Source: Empedobacter tilapiae
Lineage (GTDB): Bacteria > Bacteroidota > Bacteroidia > Flavobacteriales > Weeksellaceae
NCBI RefSeq assembly: GCF_004785645.1
Contig: NZ_SRPE01000003.1
Span: 124,001 to 188,000, forward strand
Length of the DNA: 64,000 nt
Direction of reading: 5' to 3'
Below the pieces are notes generated by a model that saw nothing but the letters and a program-made list of their open reading frames with translations, made no database searches and was not told the origin of the DNA. Below, in pieces: positions 42,778 to 49,831 of this stretch. How positions within the stretch are numbered: the stretch's first letter is position 1; every line of letters begins with the position of its first letter. The position numbers and the translations under genes are program-made.

Positions 42778-43448
42778 TGATTTCCTTCTACAATTAAAAC
42801 CATTTCACCTTTCAAATTTCTTTTTTCGGTTATTTCGGCTAATTCAGTTAATGTTCCGCGTAAAGTTTCTTCGAATTTTTTCGAGATTTCACGTGATAAA
42901 CTTGCTTTGCGTTCAGCTCCAAAAGATTCGGCTAAATCCTTCAAAGTGCGTCCAATTTTATGTGGAGATTCGTAGAAAATCATCGTTTTCTTTTCTTCTA
43001 TTAATGAATCTAATTTAGATTTTCGTCCTTTTTTTACAGGTAAAAATCCAACAAAAGTAAATTCGTTATTTGGTAATCCAGAAACAACTAATGCAGGAAC
43101 AAAAGCTGTTGCGCCTGGTAAACATTCGATTACGATATTATTTGCTACACATTCTTTTGCTAATAAATAACCTGGATCAGAAATACCTGGAGTTCCGGCA
43201 TCTGTAATAATCGAAATGATTTGACCATCTTTTAACTGACGAATTATATCTTCAGTTGCTTGATGTTCGTTGTGCATATGATAGCTACGCATTGGAGTAG
43301 AAATTTCGAAATGTTTCAGTAAAATACCACTATTTCGCGTGTCTTCTGCTAAAATCACATCCGATTCTTTTAGCACATCAACCGCTCTAAATGTCATATC
43401 TCCCAAATTTCCGATTGGCGTCGGAACCAAATATAATTTTCCACTCAT
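42774..43448 (-). CDS. rsmI: 16S rRNA (cytidine(1402)-2'-O)-methyltransferase
   Basis: This 224-residue SAM-dependent enzyme of the tetrapyrrole-methylase fold modifies C1402 in the ribosomal P site. The signature VPTPIGNLGDMTFRAVDVL (about residues 8-26) and EDTRNSG (about 36-42) are followed by ITDAGTPGISDPGYLL (about 80-95). It is shorter than E. coli RsmI, because the C-terminal extension is missing, as is usual in Bacteroidota. The ATG lies five bases after a TAACTTTG box, so the mRNA is predicted leaderless. Confidence 0.95.
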   Translation of the reverse strand: MSGKLYLVPTPIGNLGDMTFRAVDVLKESDVILAEDTRNSGILLKHFEISTPMRSYHMHNEHQATEDIIRQLKDGQIISIITDAGTPGISDPGYLLAKECVANNIVIECLPGATAFVPALVVSGLPNNEFTFVGFLPVKKGRKSKLDSLIEEKKTMIFYESPHKIGRTLKDLAESFGAERKASLSREISKKFEETLRGTLTELAEITEKRNLKGEMVLIVEGNH

Positions 43449-43452
43449 GCGA

Positions 43453-43460
43453 CAAAGTTA
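43453..43460 (-). promoter_or_regulatory. -7 box of rsmI (TAACTTTG), probably leaderless
   Basis: An exact TAnnTTTG match on the minus strand, with its last base five bases from the A of the ATG at 43448. It lies 16 bases from the terminator of the upstream gene. Confidence 0.65.
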
Positions 43461-43475
43461 CAAAGTAATTTCAAA

Positions 43476-43507
43476 ATAAGAAGCCAGCTAATTAGCTGGC
43501 TTCTTAT
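43476..43507 (-). terminator. Terminator after the DUF4252 gene, 32-bp palindrome
   Basis: Bases 43476-43507 form a perfect palindrome ending two bases short of the DUF4252 stop codon. The following tract is AT-rich rather than a pure T run, so its strength is less certain. Confidence 0.7.
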
Positions 43508-43508
43508 A

Positions 43509-44003
43509 TTATTTCAAAATATCTGCTAAATCTGCAATATCTTCAGCTGAAACTTTGTCCAAAACTTTGTCTAAATCTGTTCTTGGAATATCTAATTTAG
43601 AATCGATAACCAATACATTTCGCAAACCGTTAATTCCAAAAATCATTTTCTTAACTCGCCCGCCATCTTCTTGTAATGAAATGTTCAAACGGCTATCTTT
43701 CGCTTTGAATTTTACCAAGTTTTCATATTTTTCCCCACGCATAGACGATTGCAAATCGTTCATGATTCTTTTTTGTTTTCCTTGTCCAGCATCTGAAACA
43801 ACAAAAACTTTTGCCGATTTCAAATAATTAAATAAATCTGTTCCACCAGCTTTTCCAGCTAATTTCAACGCAAAAGAAGGTAAAGGAATTATAGTAGATT
43901 GATTGTCATATTTTGTGTAGAATTCTTGCATATTTCTTGTCGTGCCGCAAGATTGCAATGTTAACAATACTGCTATAAAAGATAAACCGATTATTTTTTT
44001 CAT
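43509..44003 (-). CDS. DUF4252 domain lipoprotein
   Basis: This 164-residue lipoprotein (signal about residues 1-18, lipobox LQSC) matches the Bacteroidota DUF4252 family. Typical segments are the Ser/Pro/Leu-rich start of the mature part, LKSAKVFVVSD (about 62-72) and a C-terminal Asp/Leu-rich helix. The function is unknown; the family is often found with sigma/anti-sigma genes, which are absent here. It lies 61 bases after a small membrane gene and ends in a palindromic terminator. Confidence 0.85.
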   Translation of the reverse strand: MKKIIGLSFIAVLLTLQSCGTTRNMQEFYTKYDNQSTIIPLPSFALKLAGKAGGTDLFNYLKSAKVFVVSDAGQGKQKRIMNDLQSSMRGEKYENLVKFKAKDSRLNISLQEDGGRVKKMIFGINGLRNVLVIDSKLDIPRTDLDKVLDKVSAEDIADLADILK

Positions 44004-44064
44004 TGTTGTTGTGTTTATAAATTAGAGAAAGCTATAACAACTCTCGTACCGAAAATTATGAAGT

Positions 44065-44337
44065 TTAAAAATATTCAATAATTCCTAAAATCAAATAAAT
44101 AATTGATGCAATGATAAAAACAGTTGCAAATAAATATATACTTTTTAATCTCGTAGTATTAATAATTCTGAGACCATCATTAATATACTCTAATTTGTCT
44201 TTCTGTTCTAATCCAAAACTTAAATTTTGTTTAACCTTCTTCTTTTTAAAGGGGGTGTTTAAAATGATAGCTATAATCAGCACACCTAAACCAAATAAAA
44301 AAAGATCTAAAGCATTTTTGAAATATTCGTGTTCCAT
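44065..44337 (-). CDS. Small two-helix membrane protein, 90 aa
   Basis: I do not recognise this family. Two hydrophobic segments (about residues 9-28 and 66-88) flank a polar, Lys-rich loop, so both termini are likely on the same side of the inner membrane. Its ATG overlaps the dxs stop codon by one base, so translation is coupled to dxs. A role in isoprenoid synthesis is not supported by any motif. Confidence 0.75.
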   Translation of the reverse strand: MEHEYFKNALDLFLFGLGVLIIAIILNTPFKKKKVKQNLSFGLEQKDKLEYINDGLRIINTTRLKSIYLFATVFIIASIIYLILGIIEYF

Positions 44338-46073
44338 TACAAATAACTTTTTATCATTTCCAATATTGATGAATTATCTAAACCAACCATTTGTTCTAAT
44401 TCAGAAATTGAAGCATGTTCGATAAACTTGTCTGGATATCCGTTAATTGTGATATTTCCTTTGTAATGAATAGAATTTAGAAATTCTAAAATTCCACTTC
44501 CAAAACCTCCTTTTTTTATTCCATCCTCAAAAGTTAGAATGGTAGAATATTTTAGTGAAATAGCTTTTAAGCTAGATTCATCTAAAGGTTTGATAAATGG
44601 AAAATCAATCAAAGCAACTTTATCTTGAAGATTATTTTGAATGATAATTTCCTCAATTCGAGAACTAATTAATCCAGTTGAAAGAATTGCTAATTGTTTT
44701 CCTTCAAAAATAATTTCAGATTTACCGATTTCTATTTTTTCGACTTTAGAATAACTTGTTTGGATATTATTTTTTGGATAACGAATCGCAAAAGGTTGAG
44801 TTGTAAACTGCGCTGTGTACAATAGATTTTTGAAATCTTTTTCGTTTCGAGGCGAAGATATAATCATATTTGGAATTTCACGTAAATATGCAATATCAAA
44901 ATAACCATGATGCGTCGCGCCGTCTGTACCAACAAATCCTGCACGATCAATACAAAACACAACGGGTAGATTCTGTAACGCTACATCGTGAATCACTTGG
45001 TCGTACGCACGTTGTAAAAATGTGGAATAAATCACACAATACGGAATGGTGTTTTGCGTCGCCAAACCAGCTGCAAACGTCACCGCATGTTGCTCTGCAA
45101 TTCCGACATCAAAAACACGTTCGGGGAAATCTTGATGACACTTTACCAAATTACTTCCTGTTAACATCGCAGGTGTTATCGCTACAATTTGTGGATTGTT
45201 TTCGAGTAATTGAAGCATGGTTTCACCAAAAACATCTTGATACGATTTTTCTTTTTTCTTCGATTTTATTTCACCGGTTTCTTTGTCAAACAAACCTGGA
45301 GCATGCCATTTTACTTGATCGATTTCTGCTTTTTCGTAACCCTTTCCTTTTATTGTTTTGATGTGTAAAACTTTTGGACCTTTTATTGAATCAGCTTTAT
45401 TGAAAGCATTCAGTAAGTCAGCAAAGTTATGTCCGTCAATCGTTCCAATAAAATTTAAACCGAAATTGGAGAAAATATTTTCGGATTGATTTTCTAAAGA
45501 TTTAAAATGTTTTTTCAATCCACCAACCGAAGGATCAATTCCGATATCATTATCATTCAAAATAACTAGAACATCCAAATCTGTTGATCCAAGATGATTC
45601 AATGCTTCGAAACTCATTCCAGAAGTAATTGATGCATCACCAATAATTGCAATGTGTTTTCTATTGATCTGATTAATCTTATCCGCAGTTGCCATCCCAA
45701 CAATTGCTGAAATAGATGTAGAAGAATGTCCCGTTCCAAATGTATCAAATTCACTTTCTTCGCGATTTGGAAAACCAGAAATACCATCTTTTTGACGAAG
45801 TGAATTGAAAATTTGTTGACGACCTGTCAAAATTTTATGTGGATAACATTGATGACCTACATCCCAAATCAACAAATCTTTAGGTGTATTGTAGTGATAA
45901 TGTAATGCAATCGTTAATTCAATCACACCCAAACTAGCACCTAAATGTCCTGGTTTTACACTCAAAGTATCCAAAATAAACTCGCGCATCTCGTGAGCTA
46001 AAGCAGTTAATTGAGACGCTTCAAAAGTCCTAAGTTCCTTAGGATGATTGATTTTTAAAAGTAGATTATCCAT
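44337..46073 (-). CDS. dxs: 1-deoxy-D-xylulose-5-phosphate synthase
   Basis: This thiamine-diphosphate enzyme condenses pyruvate and glyceraldehyde-3-phosphate, the first step of the MEP isoprenoid pathway. The 578-residue chain has the Dxs start LRTFEASQLTALAHEMREF, the GHLGASLG motif (about 42-49), the ThDP motif GDASITSGMSFEALNHLG (about 142-159) and the transketolase central domain with DVGIAEQHAVTFAAGLA (about 315-331). It is somewhat shorter than E. coli Dxs (~620), with internal deletions usual for Bacteroidota. A TAATTTTG box lies 11 bases before the ATG. Confidence 0.96.
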   Translation of the reverse strand: MDNLLLKINHPKELRTFEASQLTALAHEMREFILDTLSVKPGHLGASLGVIELTIALHYHYNTPKDLLIWDVGHQCYPHKILTGRQQIFNSLRQKDGISGFPNREESEFDTFGTGHSSTSISAIVGMATADKINQINRKHIAIIGDASITSGMSFEALNHLGSTDLDVLVILNDNDIGIDPSVGGLKKHFKSLENQSENIFSNFGLNFIGTIDGHNFADLLNAFNKADSIKGPKVLHIKTIKGKGYEKAEIDQVKWHAPGLFDKETGEIKSKKKEKSYQDVFGETMLQLLENNPQIVAITPAMLTGSNLVKCHQDFPERVFDVGIAEQHAVTFAAGLATQNTIPYCVIYSTFLQRAYDQVIHDVALQNLPVVFCIDRAGFVGTDGATHHGYFDIAYLREIPNMIISSPRNEKDFKNLLYTAQFTTQPFAIRYPKNNIQTSYSKVEKIEIGKSEIIFEGKQLAILSTGLISSRIEEIIIQNNLQDKVALIDFPFIKPLDESSLKAISLKYSTILTFEDGIKKGGFGSGILEFLNSIHYKGNITINGYPDKFIEHASISELEQMVGLDNSSILEMIKSYL

Positions 46074-46083
46074 TATTCTTTTA

Positions 46084-46091
46084 CAAAATTA
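46084..46091 (-). promoter_or_regulatory. -7 box of dxs (TAATTTTG)
   Basis: An exact TAnnTTTG match on the minus strand, back to back with the divergent DUF3109 promoter 23 bases away. Confidence 0.6.
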
Positions 46092-46113
46092 CATTTTTCT
46101 GAGGAATTTTCCG

Positions 46114-46121
46114 TACCTTTG
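46114..46121 (+). promoter_or_regulatory. -7 box of the DUF3109 gene (TACCTTTG)
   Basis: An exact TAnnTTTG match. Transcription should start inside the palindrome that begins at 46122. Confidence 0.6.
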
Positions 46122-46147
46122 CATGTTACAAAATTTAATGTAACATG
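46122..46147 (+). repeat. Perfect inverted repeat ending in the DUF3109 start codon
   Basis: CATGTTACA (46122-46130) and TGTAACATG (46139-46147) are exact reverse complements separated by eight AT bases. The right arm ends with the ATG. It could be an operator across the start of transcription or, if fully transcribed, a hairpin masking the start codon. Confidence 0.6.
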
Positions 46148-46723
46148 TTCCAAATAGGAAAAACCCTTGTATCTGAAGAACTACTAAATGAAGATTTTGT
46201 TTGTAATCTAAACAAATGTAAAGGGATTTGTTGTGTAGAAGGTGACGCTGGCGCTCCTTTGAATGAAGACGAACTAACTGTATTAGACGATATTTATGAA
46301 GATGTAAAACCTTATTTGCGTCCCGAAGGAATTGCGGTGATTGAACAAGAAGGTAAGTACACAATGGATACTGACGGAGATTGGGTAACTCCATTAGTCA
46401 ATAATCGTGAATGTGCTTATTTAGTTTTCGAAGAAAATGGTTTTTCAAAATGTGGAATTGAAAAGGCTTACGAAGACGGAAAGGTAGATTACAAAAAACC
46501 AATTTCGTGTCATTTATATCCAGTTCGTGTTAAGGAATATTCAAATTTCACTTCAGTTAACTACGATGTATGGGATATTTGTGCAGATGCTTGTACCTTA
46601 GGAAAGGAATTGAAAGTGAATGTAGCAACATTTGCAAAAGATTCATTAGTTCGCAAATTTGGACAAGAATGGTATGATGAATTAATGGCCATTCAACAAG
46701 AATTAAACAACCAAAAAAAGTAA
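46145..46723 (+). CDS. DUF3109 family cysteine-rich protein
   Basis: This 192-residue cytoplasmic protein belongs to DUF3109, a Bacteroidota family. Its cysteines are clustered (CNLNKCKGICC at about residues 20-30, then ones in NRECAYL, FSKCGIE, ISCHLYPV, DICADACTLG), in a pattern similar to the YkgJ-type zinc- or iron-sulfur-binding CxxCC proteins. The function is unknown. It is followed eight bases later by the large conserved gene at 46731 and probably co-transcribed with it. Confidence 0.9.
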   Translation: MFQIGKTLVSEELLNEDFVCNLNKCKGICCVEGDAGAPLNEDELTVLDDIYEDVKPYLRPEGIAVIEQEGKYTMDTDGDWVTPLVNNRECAYLVFEENGFSKCGIEKAYEDGKVDYKKPISCHLYPVRVKEYSNFTSVNYDVWDICADACTLGKELKVNVATFAKDSLVRKFGQEWYDELMAIQQELNNQKK

Positions 46724-46730
46724 AAAATTT

Positions 46731-48392
46731 ATGTCAATAACAAGAGCAAGAAGATCTACGGACGCTATTGAAAGATTGTATATATCAATGCGTCATTTAT
46801 TTCATAGAGGAGTGTATCGTCCGTCAGGTGCACCTGGAAAAATATTAAGAAATTTATTATTTGAAATTAATCCCGAAATCTACGGATCAATGACAGATCC
46901 AAACAAGGTAGAATTAAGCGGATTGATGTACGTTTTAGATCGTTTACCAGAAGGAATTGTAGAAACACCTTATGTGTCTTTTACATCTGACGAAGGCTAT
47001 GATCGTTCTATTTTTACACCAATTATTCCTGCAAAACGTCGTCGTTTTTGCTATAGAATTGATGATGATCAAATGAATATCGAAATATCTCGCGGTCGTT
47101 CTGATATCTATGATGTGTTGACGCACTTAACGTTTTTATACAATGAGGCGGATAAAATCAGAAATAGAGCATTTAGTAACGAAACACTTTCTAAAAGTAG
47201 AGCGTGGGAATTTATCGAAAATGTTGTATTCAATGAAGTTGAAATTTCTCGAAAAGAACGTGAAGTTGCTTTGATGCATTTATCTACGATTTTAGGAAGA
47301 ACGTTTGAAGAAACACAAGAAATTCATCATTATTTCAGTAAAGCAGACGATAAAGATTATTTTTTCCGTGTAGTTTATTGGATGGGATACACAAGTCAAC
47401 AAGATCGTATCGGAACTAAGAAACGTGAAATTACATTTACATCAACTTTACGTGAATCGATTGGTCATCATATGATTGGAGAAAAATGGGCGAATGAAAT
47501 CAAACGTGTATTGTTCGAAAATAATCTTCAAGATAAAAATATCCATATCATTTCTGCTAATATGCATAGTGTTTCAAACATGTTGTATGCATATGATGGA
47601 TTGAAAAGAAAATATAAAAATGATGGTGTAGAAATTTATGAAGATTTAAGTGCTGCAAACAACAAAATGTTGCGCGATTCGTTAAATGAATACACTCAAC
47701 AAAATGGTTTAGTTTATATCAAAGATCAATCAGGAACAAATATCGATGTTCAAATCATTGATTTATCTAAAGTAAATGTTGCAAATTCTGCGTTTTCTTA
47801 TGCAAAAGATAAGAACAATGAAGTGATTATAGTGATGGATTATGCTTTTGGAGAGCAAGCATTTGAGGCGATGGATGAGTTGTTGAAACCATACAAAGTT
47901 GGAGATGTAAAATTCAAAATGAATGTAAAATCTGTTGCAATTATGGGTAAAGCTGGAATCTTAGAAGGAATAAAAGGTGATATTATGATTGCTACAGCAC
48001 ATGTTTTCGAAGGAACTACAGATAATTATGTTTTTGATAACGAATTAACTGCTGCAGATTTCGAAGGACAAGGTTTAGGTGTTTATGAAGGACCAATGAT
48101 TTCGGTTTTAGGAACATCTTTACAAAATAAAGACGTTTTAGAGTATTTTAAAAATTCGTCTTTCCAAGCAATTGGATTAGAAATGGAAGGAGCGCATTAT
48201 CAAAAAGCAATTCAAGTTGCGTCAAAAATTAGACATCACATCGATAAAGATGTTAAAGTAATGTATGCATATTACGCTTCTGATAATCCGTTAGAAACAG
48301 GAAGTACATTGGCTTCTGGAGGTTTAGGATTAACAGGTGTAAAACCAACATATCTAATCACGCAAAAGATATTAGAAAAAATTATTAAATAA
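46731..48392 (+). CDS. DUF6909-like protein with nucleoside-phosphorylase-like C-terminus
   Basis: This 553-residue cytoplasmic protein appears to belong to a conserved, uncharacterised Bacteroidota family (I believe DUF6909). The N-terminal ~270 residues are basic and unlike known enzymes (ARRSTDAIERLYISMRHLFH at the start). The C-terminal part (about 360-553) resembles the purine nucleoside phosphorylase fold: VAIMGKAGILEGIKGDIMIA, then GLEMEGAHYQ near residue 485, a position where phosphorylases have a ribose-binding MEG/E motif, followed by ASDNP. The gene follows DUF3109 after eight bases and precedes an oxidoreductase by six, forming a tight operon. Phosphorylase-like binding of a nucleotide is inferred, not shown. 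Confidence 0.75.
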   Translation: MSITRARRSTDAIERLYISMRHLFHRGVYRPSGAPGKILRNLLFEINPEIYGSMTDPNKVELSGLMYVLDRLPEGIVETPYVSFTSDEGYDRSIFTPIIPAKRRRFCYRIDDDQMNIEISRGRSDIYDVLTHLTFLYNEADKIRNRAFSNETLSKSRAWEFIENVVFNEVEISRKEREVALMHLSTILGRTFEETQEIHHYFSKADDKDYFFRVVYWMGYTSQQDRIGTKKREITFTSTLRESIGHHMIGEKWANEIKRVLFENNLQDKNIHIISANMHSVSNMLYAYDGLKRKYKNDGVEIYEDLSAANNKMLRDSLNEYTQQNGLVYIKDQSGTNIDVQIIDLSKVNVANSAFSYAKDKNNEVIIVMDYAFGEQAFEAMDELLKPYKVGDVKFKMNVKSVAIMGKAGILEGIKGDIMIATAHVFEGTTDNYVFDNELTAADFEGQGLGVYEGPMISVLGTSLQNKDVLEYFKNSSFQAIGLEMEGAHYQKAIQVASKIRHHIDKDVKVMYAYYASDNPLETGSTLASGGLGLTGVKPTYLITQKILEKIIK

Positions 48393-48397
48393 ATTCA

Positions 48398-49402
48398 ATG
48401 AAGAATTTTTCCATTTTAGGCTACGGTCATATTGGGCGTGTACATCAACAAGCGATAGAAGAAGCTGAAAATGCACAGTTAATTTCGGTAATAGATTTTA
48501 ATTTACCAGAAGATTTACCAATTAAAGGTTATTCTACACTCGAAAGTTTTCTGAACGAAGATCAAGAAACGGATGTTGTTGTGATTGCTACGCCAAATGG
48601 TTTGCACCGCGAACATGCGATTCGTTGCTTAAAAGCTGGAAAAAATGTTTTGATTGAAAAACCAATTGCATTAACAGTAGAGGATGCAAAAGAAATATTG
48701 AAAGTTGCTGAAGAAAAAAAACTTAGAGTATTTACTTCAATGCAACTTCGGTTTTCTCCAGTTGTGCAATATGTAAAGAATTTGATTGACAATAATTCTT
48801 TAGGAAATATTTTTATGGTGAATATTAATTGCTATTGGAACCGTAACAAGAATTATTATAAGTTGCGAGAATGGCATGGAAATCAAGAGATGGATGGAGG
48901 AGTATTATTCACTCAATTTTCACATTTTGTTGATATCATGAATTTTTGGTTTGATGAGGTGATTTGTACAAATTCAAAAAGTTTCAATTTTACGCATCAA
49001 GAAGTGACAGAATTTGATGATTCAGGTTGTGTCGATTTTACTGCTGATGGAGCAATTGGACATATGATTTACACAACATCAGTTTTCAATAAAAATTTTG
49101 AAAGTAATATCACTATTATTGCAGAAAAAGGGACAATAAAGATTGGTGATCAGTATCTTAACCAAATGATTTATTCAGATTTAAAGAATGTCTGTTGTTC
49201 AAATAAAATGTCAACTGACCAAAAGAATTTTCATCCAAATGCAATTTCAGAAATTTCAGAAGCTTTAACTCGCCATAACGAATCTTTATTAGAAGGAAAA
49301 TATGCTATAAATTTAGTAAAATTTATTTCGGAAGCTAACTATTTAGCAGAGGAGAATAAACAAAAACAAATAACAGAAAATTATGAAATTTCACACTCGT
49401 AA
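48398..49402 (+). CDS. Gfo/Idh/MocA family oxidoreductase
   Basis: This 334-residue NAD(P)-dependent sugar oxidoreductase has the Rossmann motif GYGHIGRVHQQA (about residues 8-19), the strongly conserved EKPIALTVEDA (about 88-98) that includes the catalytic Lys, and a C-terminal alpha-beta substrate domain with MDGGVLFTQFSHFVD. Similar enzymes (WlbA-type) act on UDP-sugars in surface polysaccharide synthesis; the substrate here is not known. Its last 20 bases overlap the next gene. Confidence 0.88.
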   Translation: MKNFSILGYGHIGRVHQQAIEEAENAQLISVIDFNLPEDLPIKGYSTLESFLNEDQETDVVVIATPNGLHREHAIRCLKAGKNVLIEKPIALTVEDAKEILKVAEEKKLRVFTSMQLRFSPVVQYVKNLIDNNSLGNIFMVNINCYWNRNKNYYKLREWHGNQEMDGGVLFTQFSHFVDIMNFWFDEVICTNSKSFNFTHQEVTEFDDSGCVDFTADGAIGHMIYTTSVFNKNFESNITIIAEKGTIKIGDQYLNQMIYSDLKNVCCSNKMSTDQKNFHPNAISEISEALTRHNESLLEGKYAINLVKFISEANYLAEENKQKQITENYEISHS

Positions 49403-49778
49403 ATGGGTTAAACCAGAAGATCTTAATCCAAATAAAACACTTTTTGGAGGAAAACTTTTGGCTTGGATTGATGAAGAAGCGGCTTTATATAGTATTGTAC
49501 AGTTAGAAAATTCACATGTTGTAACAAAGTATATGTCTGAAATAAATTTCATGGCTTCGGCTCGTGAAGGAGATATCGTGGAAATAGGAATTGAAGTCGT
49601 AAAATTTGGTACAACTTCTTTAATTTTACAATGTGAAGTGAGAAATAAAATGACTCATGAAACTATAATTACTGTTGATAGAATCACAATGGTTAACCTT
49701 GATGAAAATGGAAAGCCAAAAGCACATGGTAAAACACAAGTGGAATATGTTATTGATAGATTAACAAATAAAGATTAA
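49383..49778 (+). CDS. Acyl-CoA thioesterase, hotdog fold
   Basis: This 131-residue single-hotdog protein of the YciA/acyl-CoA hydrolase type has NPNKTLFGGKLLAWIDEEA (about residues 12-30, the N/D-rich start and central helix with the catalytic Asp), and the strand ITVDRITMVNLDENGKP. It should hydrolyse acyl-CoA thioesters in the cytoplasm. It begins inside the end of the oxidoreductase gene (20-base overlap), the fourth member of this operon, and finishes at a 23-bp terminator stem. Confidence 0.88.
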   Translation: MKFHTRKWVKPEDLNPNKTLFGGKLLAWIDEEAALYSIVQLENSHVVTKYMSEINFMASAREGDIVEIGIEVVKFGTTSLILQCEVRNKMTHETIITVDRITMVNLDENGKPKAHGKTQVEYVIDRLTNKD

Positions 49779-49782
49779 TAGA

Positions 49783-49831
49783 AATACAAATAAAAAAGTC
49801 GAAACATTGTTTCGACTTTTTTATTTGTATT
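49783..49831. terminator. Bidirectional terminator with 23-bp stem
   Basis: Bases 49783-49805 and 49109 onward in mirror order (49809-49831) pair without mismatch around a 3-base ATT loop. It ends in the stop codon of the convergent T9SS gene. It is the longest perfect stem in the window. Confidence 0.9.

Noticed and set aside
44870-45361. 163-codon open frame on the plus strand inside dxs
   Set aside because: It lies antisense to a full-length, clearly recognisable dxs. Its His/Gln/Phe-rich translation shows no domain and it has no promoter box. It is a shadow of the real gene.
46089-46394. 101-codon minus-strand frame overlapping the DUF3109 gene and the dxs promoter
   Set aside because: It covers the divergent promoters and the cysteine-rich DUF3109 gene on the opposite strand. 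The translation is Leu/His-rich shadow.
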